Shown here: positions 1 to 7,918 of the stretch, in pieces
Layout: every line of letters begins with the position of its first letter
Position numbering within the stretch: the first letter of the stretch is position 1
Origin: Euperipatoides rowelli
Lineage: Eukaryota; Onychophora; Udeonychophora; Euonychophora; Peripatopsidae
DNA: 10,263 bases
Direction: 5' to 3' (one strand)
NCBI GenBank assembly: GCA_003024985.2
Contig: PXIH01S0020458.1
Translations under genes and position numbers: made by a program
Notes under the pieces: generated by a model
Databases searched by the model: none
What the model saw: only the letters and a program-made list of their open reading frames with translations
Told to the model about the DNA's origin: nothing

Positions 1-41
1 GAACCCGTGTTTATCTTCTACTAAGCAACATTTTAATATTT

Positions 42-510
42 ATGAGTCTAGAGATATTTTTTTCTAAACAGGGACTCATGATAGCAGTTAGAAAGACTTT
101 AAGTTGGAAATCTGATATTGTTTTTGAATGTGTTGGTAAATACATATGCAAAGTGGACATCAAGATGATTGACAAAATAACAATATTAAATGTTCATGGC
201 CCAAATATAGACTCTCAAAAATTGGTGTTTTTTTAATAAATTGCAAATGCAGTTGAAAAAAATAAGTGGTAATGTTATAGTAGTTGGGGATTGGAATTAT
301 TGTGAGCCTGCGTTGGGAATGCAAGTATGAAATGTTTATCAGTGCTAATAGATTCAAGGATTTGGCAGTTGAGGCGAATAAACAACATTTAAAGACAAGG
401 AAAGATAATCATTCAGCAAGTAGGTTGGACACACAGGGTAATCACAAATATCAGGCATTGGAATAGGCTGGGTTACAGATTAAGGTATACTAGTAATCCA
501 GTGTTGGTCA
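42..510 (+). pseudogene. Endonuclease domain of plus-strand LINE ORF2, broken
   Basis: APE-type endonuclease fragment, which in intact LINEs nicks target DNA to prime reverse transcription. The first open stretch (42-236) reads GLMIAVRKTLSW and then a beta-strand plus VHGPN, matching the family's GVAILI...NVYAPN region. A run of seven T at 228-234 carries an apparent one-base shift. The next frame (from 235) continues with an aliphatic strand and GDWNY at 286-300, the equivalent of the conserved GDFN metal-binding motif. SRLD at about 421-432, in yet another frame, resembles the C-terminal SRID motif. The N-terminal Asn and Glu (QE) motifs are upstream of the window. The domain cannot be active: at least two frameshifts and several stops break it. 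The 3' boundary is approximate because similarity fades near 500. Confidence 0.8.
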
Positions 511-800
511 AAATTCGACCAATAAGAAAATTTCCTTTGTAAAAAGCCACCACAACGCTAAACAATGAATGTTTTAATTTTTATATAAATTTTAGCCCAT
601 TGCACTTCCACTCCATATAAACTATAACTCTGCCAAATCTCACACTCCTCCATGCGTGCGCACAATATGCTTAAAAAGGGATCCAAAGTTTTCCCTTCAT
701 CTATTAATATATAGATTCCTATTAATATATAGATTCCGTACACTGACCATTATATGGTGTGATGTGAGATAACTTTCATAAAAGATACTCCTGTCCCATG
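505..800. other. Probable foreign insert between endonuclease and linker
   Basis: This stretch has no resemblance to LINE coding sequence in any plus frame, and it makes the gap between the endonuclease SRLD motif and the linker clearly longer than usual for L1-type ORF2. It opens near a small inverted repeat (TTGGTC 504-509, GACCAA 517-522) and holds an 18-bp tandem repeat at 701-736. The minus strand has an uninterrupted 61-codon frame (743-558) rich in Tyr, Ile and Lys, which I do not recognise and do not call a gene. It may be a SINE or MITE fragment inserted in the LINE. I could not find terminal duplications, so both limits are estimates. Confidence 0.4.
701..736. repeat. Two-copy 18-bp tandem repeat
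   Basis: The unit CTATTAATATATAGATTC occurs at 701-718 and again, identical, at 719-736. It lies inside the apparent insert that separates the endonuclease from the linker of the plus-strand LINE. Two exact copies indicate a recent local slippage or a repeat carried in by the insert. Confidence 0.95.
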
Positions 801-856
801 TTTTAAGAACATGATTCCAGACTTTACATGAATGGAGGGAAGTAATTAAGGATAAA

Positions 857-1336
857 GTGGATAGTCTAGCAAATCGTGTTCAAAATTTAAGGTTGAATGA
901 TATAGCCAAATGGATTGTTTTTAAAAATGTTGTGTANAATNTGAGCATTGAGTTCTCAACAGGTAAGGAGAAAAATTTGAATGTAAAAGTAATGGAGAAG
1001 AATGAGCAAAATGAAAAATTCATTAACAGTAGGCTAAACAGGAAAAGGAAGAGTGATTTAAATAAAGAATTGGAGNAAGATTTAAAAAAGATGGAAGAAA
1101 TTAAAAATGAAAAAATGAATAAGAAGCTAAAAAGGAGTGATGCAGTTTTAAGAAATAAGAACTCTTCAATCATTTTAAAAAGATTAAGAGAGAGGAAGCT
1201 GAAGAATAACATTTTGTTTTTAGAGAATGATAAAATCTATCACGGGGATAGAGAAATGGCTAAAATTTACTTAAATTTCTTGCAGTTGTTGGCCAATACC
1301 GAGTGCTTAATGAATAGGGATGATTCGTTGGTGTAG
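857..1336 (+). pseudogene. Linker between endonuclease and RT of plus-strand LINE
   Basis: An open frame of 159 codons that is rich in Lys, Glu and Asn and probably helical. It starts with a KWIVFKNVV block and continues with a KRKSDLNKELE and KKMEEIKNEK pattern. L1-like ORF2 proteins have this kind of charged spacer, with a tryptophan/lysine block followed by repeated LExEL-like heptads, between endonuclease and reverse transcriptase. Three ambiguous bases (937, 941, 1076) fall in it. The ATG is only the first Met in the open stretch and not a real start, since in the intact element this would be internal to ORF2. The frame ends at TAG 1334-1336, and the reverse transcriptase resumes at about 1351. 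Assignment rests on position and composition, supported by clear motifs downstream. Confidence 0.7.
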
Positions 1337-1350
1337 GCGTTAAACAGGAC

Positions 1351-2540
1351 ATGAATCATAAGTTCTGGAAGTCAAAGAATCATATTTACCCTAGACAAGA
1401 ATTAATAGATACCCTTGTTGTGCCTTTTAAAAATGAGGAATTAGAAATGGTAATTAAACATATTTCAGTGGAAGCAGCCCCTGGGCCTGATGCAATGTCG
1501 GGTGAATTTTATAAGGTGCTAGAAAAAGGTCAAAAATGATTATTATTGAATCTGTTTAATATGATACAGTATCTGGATGGTGAAAATAATTTGTCCTGGC
1601 TGAATCTTAATCAAGCTATATTTGTGCCTAGAGTAAGTTAAAGAACAAAGACAAGTTCACAATGTGGAACATTTAAGGCAAATTGCACTTATAAATAATA
1701 ATATCAAGATCATATTCAGAATATGTTTGACGAGACTATGTGATGTTGTGAATGAAATGTTACTTTCAGGATGTTAGGTGTTAAAGATTGGTCCATCCAA
1801 AAAGCGTTGTTCATGCACTTTGTATCACTGGTTATGGCAAAGAGCTCGGTAATAGGAAAATGTTTATGGTTAAGTTGGATGCATACAAGGTGTTCTCAAC
1901 CCTTATTATAAGATACTTGGAGGAGTTATTGTAGAAGTATTTAGGATGCAACATTACTACTGAAACAATTGTAAAATTATTAAGTACAAAAAAAAATAGC
2001 TGTTAGAATGAACAACTATTTGGCTCCAATGTGTATGATTAAGAAAGCATTTTACAAGGATCTCCACTAAGTTCTTTATTGTATGGCATTTTTTTGTTTG
2101 AAAGAAGTTATCGAGACAATAAACATAAGAACGAAAGGATTGGCTATTGTTGGGATAAGAGATCTGGTAAAAACTAAAAACCATCAATTATATCAACGAC
2201 AACATATCCATAATGGTTAGAACTTCTGCAGAAATTGATATTATTATGCAGGCTTTCCTGAATTTTGAGAAGTTAACTGGCACCAAAGTAAACACAGATA
2301 AGTCCTACATCTATGACATAATTCAAGGAAATAAGATGAAGCATAATAGGTTGAAAGGAAGATTGATAAAATTTTGGGTATAAACTTTCATGCTATGATA
2401 AACGAGGACAGGAATAGTTTATTCAAAATTCTGGTTGAAAAAATAAAATCTAGGATGAACATATGGCCCTCTCAATGGATAAATTGGAATGACAAGAAAG
2501 AAGTAACGAATAAACCAATTTTATCGAAATGGACCTAATT
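1351..2540 (+). pseudogene. Reverse transcriptase domain of plus-strand LINE, broken
   Basis: RNA-directed DNA polymerase of the LINE, in pieces. 1351-1539 holds the N-terminal RT block with AAPGPDAMSGEFYKVL, matching the family's kaPGPDGl..efYk. 1664-1777 reads LRQIALINNNIKIIF then LTRL, equivalent to RPISLLNvdYKI...Rl. Motif A is at 1866-1931 with VKLDAYKVF, and its catalytic Asp is retained at 1878-1880. Motif B is QGSPLSSLLYG from 2055. Motif C reads YIND at 2189-2200, so the first Asp of the YADD box is Asn (AAC). Motif D follows with LTGTKVN..KS at about 2264-2310, then LGINF and an NWNDK block up to TAA 2536-2538. Stops include TGA 1537, TAG 1775 and TAG 1932, and blocks alternate among all three frames. 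The enzyme is certainly dead. Confidence 0.92.
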
Positions 2541-3013
2541 TCTTCCCTTCATAAAATTTTCAAAAAAAAAAAACAGGAGTAGACTGGGCAAAGATTGTGC
2601 AAGGCTGGATGCACGGAAGGTTCAAAGTTCTGGCTTATTAGAAAACAATGGCTCCTGTGGATAAAGGTGAATTAGGGGTAATGCATTTAACATTATTAGG
2701 CTTTACAACTACGTTTGGTTTTGTGATTAAAGTTTTTCAGAATGATTTGGACTTGCATTATTTTTTTGCAATGAATCAATATAATAATATTACAATTAAT
2801 TATTGGAGGGATGCATACACATGTTTTAAAGTTGAGCTTCAAGATGTGAAAGGTAGATATAAAAAGGTGTATAACAGATTATATAGACATTTTAATGATC
2901 TAATGGCAACTAATTTAAAGAATAATTTAAAGCATGCAAATAACTTGATATTATATGACAATTTATACAATTTTTGGTTGAAACTCAATAATAACATACT
3001 GCCAACACATTAA
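2541..3013 (+). pseudogene. Post-RT connector region of plus-strand LINE
   Basis: Region between the polymerase core and the zinc motif. At about 2580-2640 it reads DWAKIVQGWMHGRFKVLAY and then a stop. A 121-codon open frame (2648-3013) follows, starting with VDKGELGVMHL, which matches the GGLGV.dl motif common after the RT of L1-like and plant LINEs. A long stretch rich in Asn, Tyr and Leu comes next, with NFWLKLNNNILPTH at its end, resembling the W..l..n.lPt segment just before the zf-RVT motif. A poly(A) stretch at about 2562-2573 sits at a frame change. Intact LINEs use this part for RNA binding and target priming. The function is inferred only from position and these short matches. Confidence 0.7.
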
Positions 3014-3027
3014 TAAGAAGAGGCTTA

Positions 3028-3445
3028 ATGAAAGGTCAGGATATCAGTTGTGTATTTTGCAAAGGATGTGTTGAGAATCAGATGCATTTGTTTAAAGAGT
3101 GTCATAGGAGTCGGGTGTTTCTTCTGAAGCACAAGGATGAATTGAAAATGATGAATGGACAGTATATGGACTTCACAAATTTAAATATAAGGAAGATAAG
3201 CGTCAATGGAAGGATAAGAGTGGTGATTTTGTACTATAGCATTTGGAAATACAGATGTGCGAATAATTTTTCTGGGCTGTGTGCCACAGATATGGAGATT
3301 ACATACCACTGAGTTGATGCAGAAGTACATATCCAAAGACATTATTAGATTTCAGAATCATGAACTTAAAAAAAGATGGGACAATAGTGCATTGTTGCAG
3401 TACAGTGAAAAGTCATGTCTTGGTGTAACTATGCTGGACTTGTAA
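3028..3445 (+). pseudogene. C-terminal zinc-binding (zf-RVT-like) end of plus-strand LINE
   Basis: The frame from 3028 contains a clean Cys-Cys-His-Cys motif: C at 3049 and 3058 (CVFC), then NQMHLFKEC with His at 3085 and Cys at 3100. This is the reverse-transcriptase zinc-binding module (zf-RVT type) found at the C-terminus of L1-like ORF2. All four ligands survive, unlike in the minus-strand LINE. The connection to the preceding block needs a shift after two stops at 3011-3016. YYSIWKYRCANNF (about 3232-3270) resembles the family's iW..RN.. tail. The frame then changes to the one at 3257-3445, which carries the last residues and stops at TAA 3443-3445, the likely original ORF2 stop. Confidence 0.82.
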
Positions 3446-3655
3446 AGGCAGATCTATGTGGAAATGGTTACATAAATTGCTAAGACTATTGTATCTATCC
3501 CTCCCTGGTTCATAATATGGTTTGCTGTGATTTATTGGGTTGATATGTATTAAATTGTATGCTTTCCCATTATTTGGATGGTTGTTTTAATCTGGTTTTA
3601 TTGTAAATATGTGTAATGTTTTAATTGAAAAAATATTTTGAATTAAAAAAAAAAA
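3446..3655 (+). other. 3' UTR and poly(A) tail of plus-strand LINE
   Basis: About 200 bp without coding signal after the last ORF2 stop, T-rich on the plus strand and ending in 11 A residues at 3645-3655. No AATAAA hexamer is present in the last 50 bases. An ATTAAA overlaps the start of the A run at 3642-3647, but it may simply be part of the tail. The A run marks the 3' boundary of the element. Confidence 0.8.
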
Positions 3656-3760
3656 GGCTACAGTCAAACATCTATGAATAGGCTTAGAATGAAAATAAAA
3701 TGAAAAAATTTTTCAAAGATAACAATAAATATTTTTAAAAACATTTTACTTTGAAGGGTA
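3656..3760. other. Spacer between two tail-to-tail LINEs
   Basis: 105 bp of AT-rich sequence between the poly(A) tail of the plus-strand LINE and the poly(A) tail of the minus-strand LINE. No coding signal. It contains a small perfect palindrome (TGAAAAA-A-TTTTTCA, 3701-3715) and ends in one copy of the target-site duplication of the minus-strand LINE. The first bases (3656 onward) should match the 5' flank of the plus-strand LINE outside the window. Confidence 0.75.
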
Positions 3761-3765
3761 TTTTT
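3751..3765. repeat. Target-site duplication, 3' copy of minus-strand LINE
   Basis: TTGAAGGGTATTTTT is identical to 8937-8951. It directly abuts the T run that is the poly(A) tail on the minus strand, so 5 of the 15 bases overlap the tail and are ambiguous. Ten or more unambiguous bases remain. Read on the minus strand the duplication starts AAAAATACCC, in keeping with the A-rich cleavage preference of L1-type endonucleases. Confidence 0.75.
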
Positions 3766-4237
3766 TTTTAATAGGGGAATTCCCCTAAATCTTTATTGAA
3801 ATAGACATTAATGACAGTACACAAGTAAAATTGGCCAAGAATCAGCTTCCTCGACTCTAAAATAACACCGAAAACAACCATAAGATGTTGCACACAAAGG
3901 CTAAAAATACATAAACTGGCTCAAAAAAAAAGCCAAAAAAAAAAAAAAAGTAAATAAAGTGCATCGGCTACAAAATGTTGAAAATAATTGTATAATACCC
4001 TATTTTTCCATTTTACCCCAAAAACAGAGGAATGCAAAAACTTAAAATCATGACGTGCAAGTTGGGCCACCTGCAACTGAAAATACTGCCATCTGCCTTA
4101 AAGCANCATCCTAAAAAATCTGATTTTCCAAACACAAAACATATAAAGAAAATACAATGCAATATACCTTTCTGCTGCACAAAATGCACAAACAAGTCAT
4201 AAAGAGAATAATTATAAACAAAATTGATATGCATGTA
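3761..4237 (-). other. 3' UTR and tail of minus-strand LINE
   Basis: About 475 bp after the last ORF2 stop, without a recognised domain. It contains a minus-strand AATAAA polyadenylation signal at 3797-3792, a perfect 16-bp palindrome TAGGGGAATTCCCCTA at 3772-3787 between signal and tail, and nine A at the end (3769-3761). Long A/T runs at 3926-3949 and an N at 4106 are also here. A 73-codon minus-strand frame (4234-4013) is open but resembles no protein I know and is rich in Phe, Cys and His, as expected from AT-rich UTR. I do not call it a gene. Confidence 0.7.
3772..3787. repeat. Perfect 16-bp palindrome near LINE 3' end
   Basis: TAGGGGAATTCCCCTA reads identically on both strands. It sits between the minus-strand AATAAA (3797-3792) and the tail (3769-3761), so in RNA it would form a tight stem just before the poly(A). 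Such 3' terminal stems help some LINE RNAs to be recognised by their reverse transcriptase. That role here is a guess. Confidence 0.85.
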
Positions 4238-4459
4238 TTAAACAATACGCCAATTTAGATCACCAAAATGCCCACATTCGAGCAACAAATGAAAAATGGT
4301 TTCAGGATAATTACAAAAAGGCACATCAATCTGCACCTGAAAGTCAAATCGGGCTATCAATAAACCCCTCATAAAGATGGTTTCATTACAAAGAATGAAG
4401 GCAAAATCATAAAGGTTGGGCCCCACATAGTAATCCCTAAAAACCTTGTAAATAGGCAA
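4238..4459 (-). pseudogene. C-terminal zinc-motif region of minus-strand LINE ORF2
   Basis: A 73-codon minus frame ending at 4238 and closing the ORF2 relic. NETIFMRGLLIARF precedes VPFCNYPETIFHLLLEC, a good match to the zf-RVT pattern C..C....ET..HLl..C. The visible ligands are Cys at 4315-4313, His at 4291-4289 and Cys at 4276-4274. The expected first Cys, three residues before the FC Cys, is Val, so the site is incomplete. HFGDLNWRIV follows, resembling the hf..LW segment after the motif. Stop TAA at 4240-4238 is a plausible original end of ORF2. The block upstream is in another frame (stop near 4437). Confidence 0.78.
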
Positions 4460-4752
4460 AAATCAAGGCCTGAAATGCAGAGGGCCGGTAGTCTTCATGA
4501 ATGAGAGACTTATACGCTCTATAATGTAATTTGACACCATATTCAAAATTAAAAGTATCCGCCAAATCTAGAAAACTAAGCCTCAATACTTTGAGGGAAA
4601 CAGATTCAACAAAAAGAGACGGCGGTTTATCTGTCGGCTCCACTTCTCGATAGATTCAAGGACTGGGCAAACTTCAAATAAGACAAAAATAAATTAGCCC
4701 TAATGACTTCAAACAGATAAGCAACATCATGATGCGAGAAATAGGTGCATGT
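4437..4752 (-). pseudogene. Post-RT connector of minus-strand LINE ORF2
   Basis: Between the RT thumb and the zinc motif, the minus strand reads SYLKFAQSLNLSRSGADR up to a stop near 4640. The frame from 4643 to 4437 then gives EPTDKPPSLFVESVSLKVLRL and a stretch rich in Tyr, Phe and His. There is no diagnostic motif, but position and continuity place it in ORF2, where intact LINEs have a variable RNA-binding connector. Frame changes at about 4750 and 4640 break it. Confidence 0.6.
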
Positions 4753-5088
4753 TTAGTGCCCCAAGAAATTGTATACAATCGAATATAATCTGTTAATAAA
4801 TTTTTTACTAAATGCAAAATGTGGGGCATAAAAATAAAGCTTGGTCATTAAATAAACATTCACTATTCTAACCCTAGTGGCTAAGGACAGGTACTTCCCA
4901 GCAAGCTGTGTCTTCACATAGAGAAAATAATCAACCACGTCACTCTGAAGCCTCAATCTGACAAAATCACCCACAAAAGAGAAATGAATCCCCAGGTAGG
5001 TCCCCAGAGCACCCTTCCCATAGCCATCCAACCATTGATTAAATACAAATACAAATATGACGGACAACAACAGATAAGACAAAAGCAA
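4753..5088 (-). pseudogene. RT thumb region of minus-strand LINE ORF2
   Basis: An open minus frame of 111 codons. YLGIHFSF matches the post-palm motif E block (yLGi.i), and GKYLSLATRVRIVNVYLMTKLYFYA matches the thumb pattern W..r.LSL.GRv.ivN.ylltkl.Y, with helix-forming flanks and an N.FLGH end resembling the i..FlW box. It is one of the best-preserved parts of the element. It is separated from the palm (motifs A-D) by the A-tract pair at 5150-5114, where the frame changes. It ends at 4753. Confidence 0.85.
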
Positions 5089-6082
5089 GGTTGTCCCTGG
5101 TCCTAATCTAATATTTTTTTTTTTTATATAATTTTTTTTTTTTTTTTTTTAGAAACTGGGTACCAAATAAATATTTTATCCACATTAAACATAGAGCCAG
5201 TAACCTCCGCAAATGATTGAACTACATACATGACTCTGTTAACATTATGCCTTCCACGCACGATCACAACAATATCTTCAACATACACAATTACAGAAAA
5301 AACTTTATTAAGAGAATGCAGAAAAATCCCAGTATTCATAGCAATCAAATCTCTAATCAACTGATCAATATAGATGGTGAAGAGACTGGTGCTCAGGGGG
5401 GAGACCTGAGCAACAGAAAAATTATAAAAAAACTTACCCCCATTTTAATAGATACAGTTTTATTGCAAACATAATTGAGTAGGCCCCTGGAAAGATTAGA
5501 GGCACCAATGTGACACAGAATATGAGTAGCCAAATAATGATGGTTGACAAAATCAAATGCTTTATGTACATCTAAAAAACAATTGCCAGATCATTTTACT
5601 TGTTCTCCTGGCAATTTGTACCACCTGTGGAAAAATACAAATCGGAACATGTATGGTCCTACCCCTAATGGCAAAGTGAATAGGCACAGCCACAGAGTCC
5701 ATACCGGCACTCAATCTGTTATTTAAAGTTCTAGATTTTTGTGTCAATAAACTGTATATTGATAGGCTAACATTTTTAATAGTAAGAGGACAAGCCAATT
5801 CCAATTTTTTTTTCTTGTGAAGAACTAAATAAGAGTGAATTAAATGGGAGTACATAAATGGAGAAACTAACCAATCACCAAAACAATATCAGCCTTAGAA
5901 ATAATAAAATTATACTCCTCACCTAAATCAGCATGGATAGGGAAACAAACAAGCACTTCCAACTCAGCAACAAACACAACATTAGACTGATAAATGTCAG
6001 AAAACACTCCATGCAGATAAAGCAAGCCCAGTAAGGTTATTATCACTGTCAAATATGTAAGATACGGGTGGATTAGCATTCT
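5089..6082 (-). pseudogene. Reverse transcriptase palm of minus-strand LINE ORF2, broken
   Basis: Polymerase core in several minus frames. 6079-5867 is the N-terminal part, ending KADIVLVIG. 5855-5562 reads ACPLTIKNVSLSIY...NNRL and then HFAIRGRTIH, equivalent to WRPITLLN.DYKI..Rl and Q.AFv.GR.I. After a one-base shift at about 5576, motif A is LDVHKAFDFVNHHYL (the catalytic Asp codon is 5572-5570). Motif B reads QVSPLSTSLF at 5408-5379, where the family has QG.PLSP.LF, so the Gly is Val. Motif C is YVED at 5285-5274, so the first catalytic Asp of YADD is Glu. Motif D follows (FAEVTGSMFNVDK). The SPLS to YVED spacing is normal. The enzyme is inactive because of the frameshifts and the YVED change. 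Confidence 0.9.
5114..5150. repeat. Paired poly(A/T) tracts inside RT relic
   Basis: Twelve T at 5114-5125, then ATATAA, then nineteen T at 5132-5150. On the minus strand this is A19-TTATAT-A12 between motif D and motif E of the reverse transcriptase, where coding sequence is expected. It is either a slippage-expanded A tract or the remnant of a short poly(A)-tailed insertion. The coding frame changes across it. Confidence 0.9.
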
Positions 6083-6480
6083 TCAGAAAAAAGTGAGAAG
6101 TAATTTAGGATGAAATTTCACCTCTAGAAGCAATAATATCCTTCCTAAACATGAAGTATTGCATTTCACTTTGCTGTCTACATAAATCCATATACTTTTT
6201 TGCACAGACCTTATAAAAGGGTACATCCTGCCATTGATTATTTCACATGTGACTAAAAAACCCCTCAAGTTCACCAATCCCGTTCCGAACAGCTTCCCTA
6301 CACCCCCTAGAAAAGCTACATATTAAGGATATCAATCGCCCTTTAAAAAGCATATAATTCTGAAAATCAAAATTATCAAAAAGAAAGGTCAGAAACAAAA
6401 AGCTCATTATAAACCATTTTAAATGAAATGAAAGGTTGATGCGCCTGCACTGCATAAAGGGGTATAACCCTGTCGCCTAC
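6083..6480 (-). pseudogene. Endonuclease-RT linker of minus-strand LINE ORF2
   Basis: Two minus frames (6455-6243 and 6277-6083) bridge endonuclease and reverse transcriptase. They read INLSFHLKWFIMSF, then GRLISLICSFSRGCREAVRNGIGELEGFF, and on to a Gln/Met-rich piece with LCRQQSEMQY. Tx1-like ORF2 proteins have a helical linker here with an RF...LK block and F..W-type residues. The resemblance is weak and the call rests on position between two certain domains. An in-frame stop lies near 6243. Confidence 0.6.
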
Positions 6481-7130
6481 ATTCAGTCTGAAAAATCAAT
6501 GCAGCAGGGTCTAAAAAACCCACTGGAACAATAGAAAAAAGCAAATTGGCAATAATCTGTGCACACAAACAAAAAGTCTAAAACATTGGATGCTGAAGAA
6601 AAGTGGGTATGGGCATCCTGTAAATCAGCAACACAGGCTGCATTACCCAATCCTAGTCCACTGACCAAAGTCATAAAAGCCCTGTCAGAAAGCAAAATGC
6701 GATGATTGAAGCCCACCCCCCTCCAATAATCAAAAAATTATAGCCCCCCCTCCCACCGGGATGCCAGACAGTACCTCCTGTTTTGAGATACCAAATGTGG
6801 GGCATAGTAATTTACTATCACAAACTTAAAAGCCTTATAAAAAAAAAGAAATAACTAAATAACTAGAATGGAATTTGCTTAACACCAAATTAGATACCAA
6901 GAGACGCCAAGAGACCAAAATTAAAACGCCTCTACAAGATCTGAAAGCACTACCATAAAAAACATAGTAATACTTTTCAAAAAAAGACAAACCAGCCCTC
7001 CCCCTTTCTTAACAAGAGACAACTTTGACTCCTGCACCAAACACAAAAATTAATCTCGTGAACTAGCAAAAATTTCAGCAACAATTTTTTTTTTAAAATA
7101 AGTATTCATGACCTGAATGTTCAGGGACAT
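6481..7130 (-). pseudogene. Endonuclease domain of minus-strand LINE ORF2, broken
   Basis: APE-type endonuclease that starts ORF2. A minus ATG at 7130-7128 opens MSLNIQVMN, matching the usual ORF2 start (mSlNvrGl), and VQESK at 7037-7023 is the LQEsK catalytic-Glu motif; an in-frame TAA lies just before it. SCRGVLILVS (about 6945-6910) matches the G.GVailv strand. FKFVIVNYYAPH at 6829-6794 matches VNvYAP. The metal-binding GGDFN is decayed to GVGFNHR (GFNHR at 6713-6699), with the Asp lost and a frame change in a G run. The best block is 6716-6483, where THFSSASNVLDFLFV is the equivalent of the C-terminal SSSR.D.iyv motif. There are at least three frame breaks, and no activity is possible. 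Confidence 0.85.
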
Positions 7131-7689
7131 GAAAATAAGGCCTAACAAGTTTACTGACATTGCAAGGCTATAAAAAAAACATAAAGGACATAAATGAAAA
7201 TGTCAAAAAAAAAACAAAAAAAACAAACAGTAAAATTGCTACAGTGCTACCAAAAACGATACAAAAAATGAATATAATACAAATTGGCCAAAACTTCATA
7301 CATATCACCACATAAAGTGGTGCCACCCCCAAAACTACCACAAAACTAGCCTATTTGCCAATAAACAACAATGAAAAAGATAACCCACAATAATTCAAGA
7401 ATACCCCCCCCCCATTCAACTGAAAAAAGTAATAAAAAAGCCACTTAGAAAGGCACCCTGCTGCCATAAAAAACAAAAAATGAACATATTCCACATCCCC
7501 ACCCCATTGTGAAACCTAAAAATGCAAACACAAAATAAATAAAAAACGAAAAAATAAGCATTCACATAATTAAAGAGAAAATATACAAATATACTAATAA
7601 TAGCTTGAAAACCTTTCAAAATATTAGATAAAAATACAACAACTGAACAATATAGCTATTTAAACTAGCCATCTAACTTTAGCTTTTTA
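7131..7689 (-). other. Inter-ORF stretch of minus-strand LINE
   Basis: About 560 bp between the ORF1 stop (7692-7690) and the ORF2 start (7130). It is rich in A tracts on the plus strand and has a run of ten C at 7404-7413. A minus frame of 67 codons (7619-7416) is open but is only a Phe/Val/Cys-rich translation of A-rich DNA, with no motif. I see nothing functional. The length is large for an inter-ORF gap, so a decayed insertion may be hidden here. Confidence 0.55.
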
Positions 7690-7725
7690 CTACCCCCTCC
7701 CTCCAGAAAGTTCATGAAAGTCCTT

Positions 7726-7918
7726 GACACTCTCCATACCTTGCAACTCAATGTGATCCATCTCATCCTGGAACCCATAAAACCATAATTCAATCGCAAT
7801 CACAGTGTCCAGCTGTGATTGACACTCTCCATACCTTGCAACTCAATGTGACCCATCTCATCCTGGAACCCATACCACCATAGCTCAATCACAATCACAG
7901 CTAGGTCCAGCTGTGATT
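7726..7918. repeat. Tandem duplication, period 95 bp
   Basis: The unit 7726-7820 (95 bp) is repeated at 7821-7918 (98 bp), both starting GACACTCTCCATACC. The copies differ by a handful of substitutions and a 3-base insertion (CTAG against T near 7901). Both lengths are 2 modulo 3, so the duplication breaks the ORF1 frame. In protein terms the duplicated block encodes an ELW.YGFQDEM.HIELQG segment. Confidence 0.95.

Larger units (their letters stand above)
1..3655 (+). mobile_element. L1/Tx1-like LINE relic, 5' end outside window
   Basis: Non-LTR retrotransposon on the plus strand with the canonical order endonuclease, linker, reverse transcriptase, thumb and Cys/His zinc motif, then a 3' UTR and an 11-A tail at 3645-3655. 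Motifs come in the correct order but in shifting frames: VHGPN (about 197-211), GDWN (286-297), PGPD (about 1480-1491), LDAYKVF (1875-1895), QGSPLS (2055-2072), YIND (2189-2200), LGINF (about 2368-2382) and CVFC...HLFKEC (3049-3102). The order and spacing identify an ORF2-type polyprotein that copied its RNA at a nicked target site. It is riddled with stops and indels and is long dead. The N-terminal catalytic part of the endonuclease, any ORF1 and the 5' target-site duplication lie before base 1. The clade (L1-like versus Tx1-like) is inferred from the endonuclease plus zf-RVT architecture and would need a phylogeny. Confidence 0.93.

Noticed and set aside
558-743. 61-codon minus-strand open frame
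   Set aside because: It is unrecognised, half made of a tandem repeat, and too short to call as a gene. Kept only as a note on the insert.
880-1212. 110-codon minus-strand open frame, Phe/Leu/Ser rich
   Set aside because: It is antisense to the Lys/Glu-rich linker of the plus-strand LINE. AAA and GAA codons read as TTT and TTC on the other strand.
3656-3760. Bidirectional regulatory element between the two LINEs
   Set aside because: It lies between two poly(A) tails, not between promoters, and shows no distinct sites.
4013-4234. 73-codon minus-strand open frame rich in Phe, Cys and His
   Set aside because: It follows the likely ORF2 stop, lies in the 3' UTR and has no recognisable motif. 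Composition explains it.
5217-5726. Plus-strand open frames of 60-85 codons
   Set aside because: They are antisense shadows of the minus-strand reverse transcriptase, whose motifs are clear.
7416-7619. 67-codon minus-strand open frame that looks like membrane helices
   Set aside because: The hydrophobic look comes from translating T-rich DNA (A-rich on the plus strand) and a homopolymer run. It lies between ORF1 and ORF2 and has no motif.
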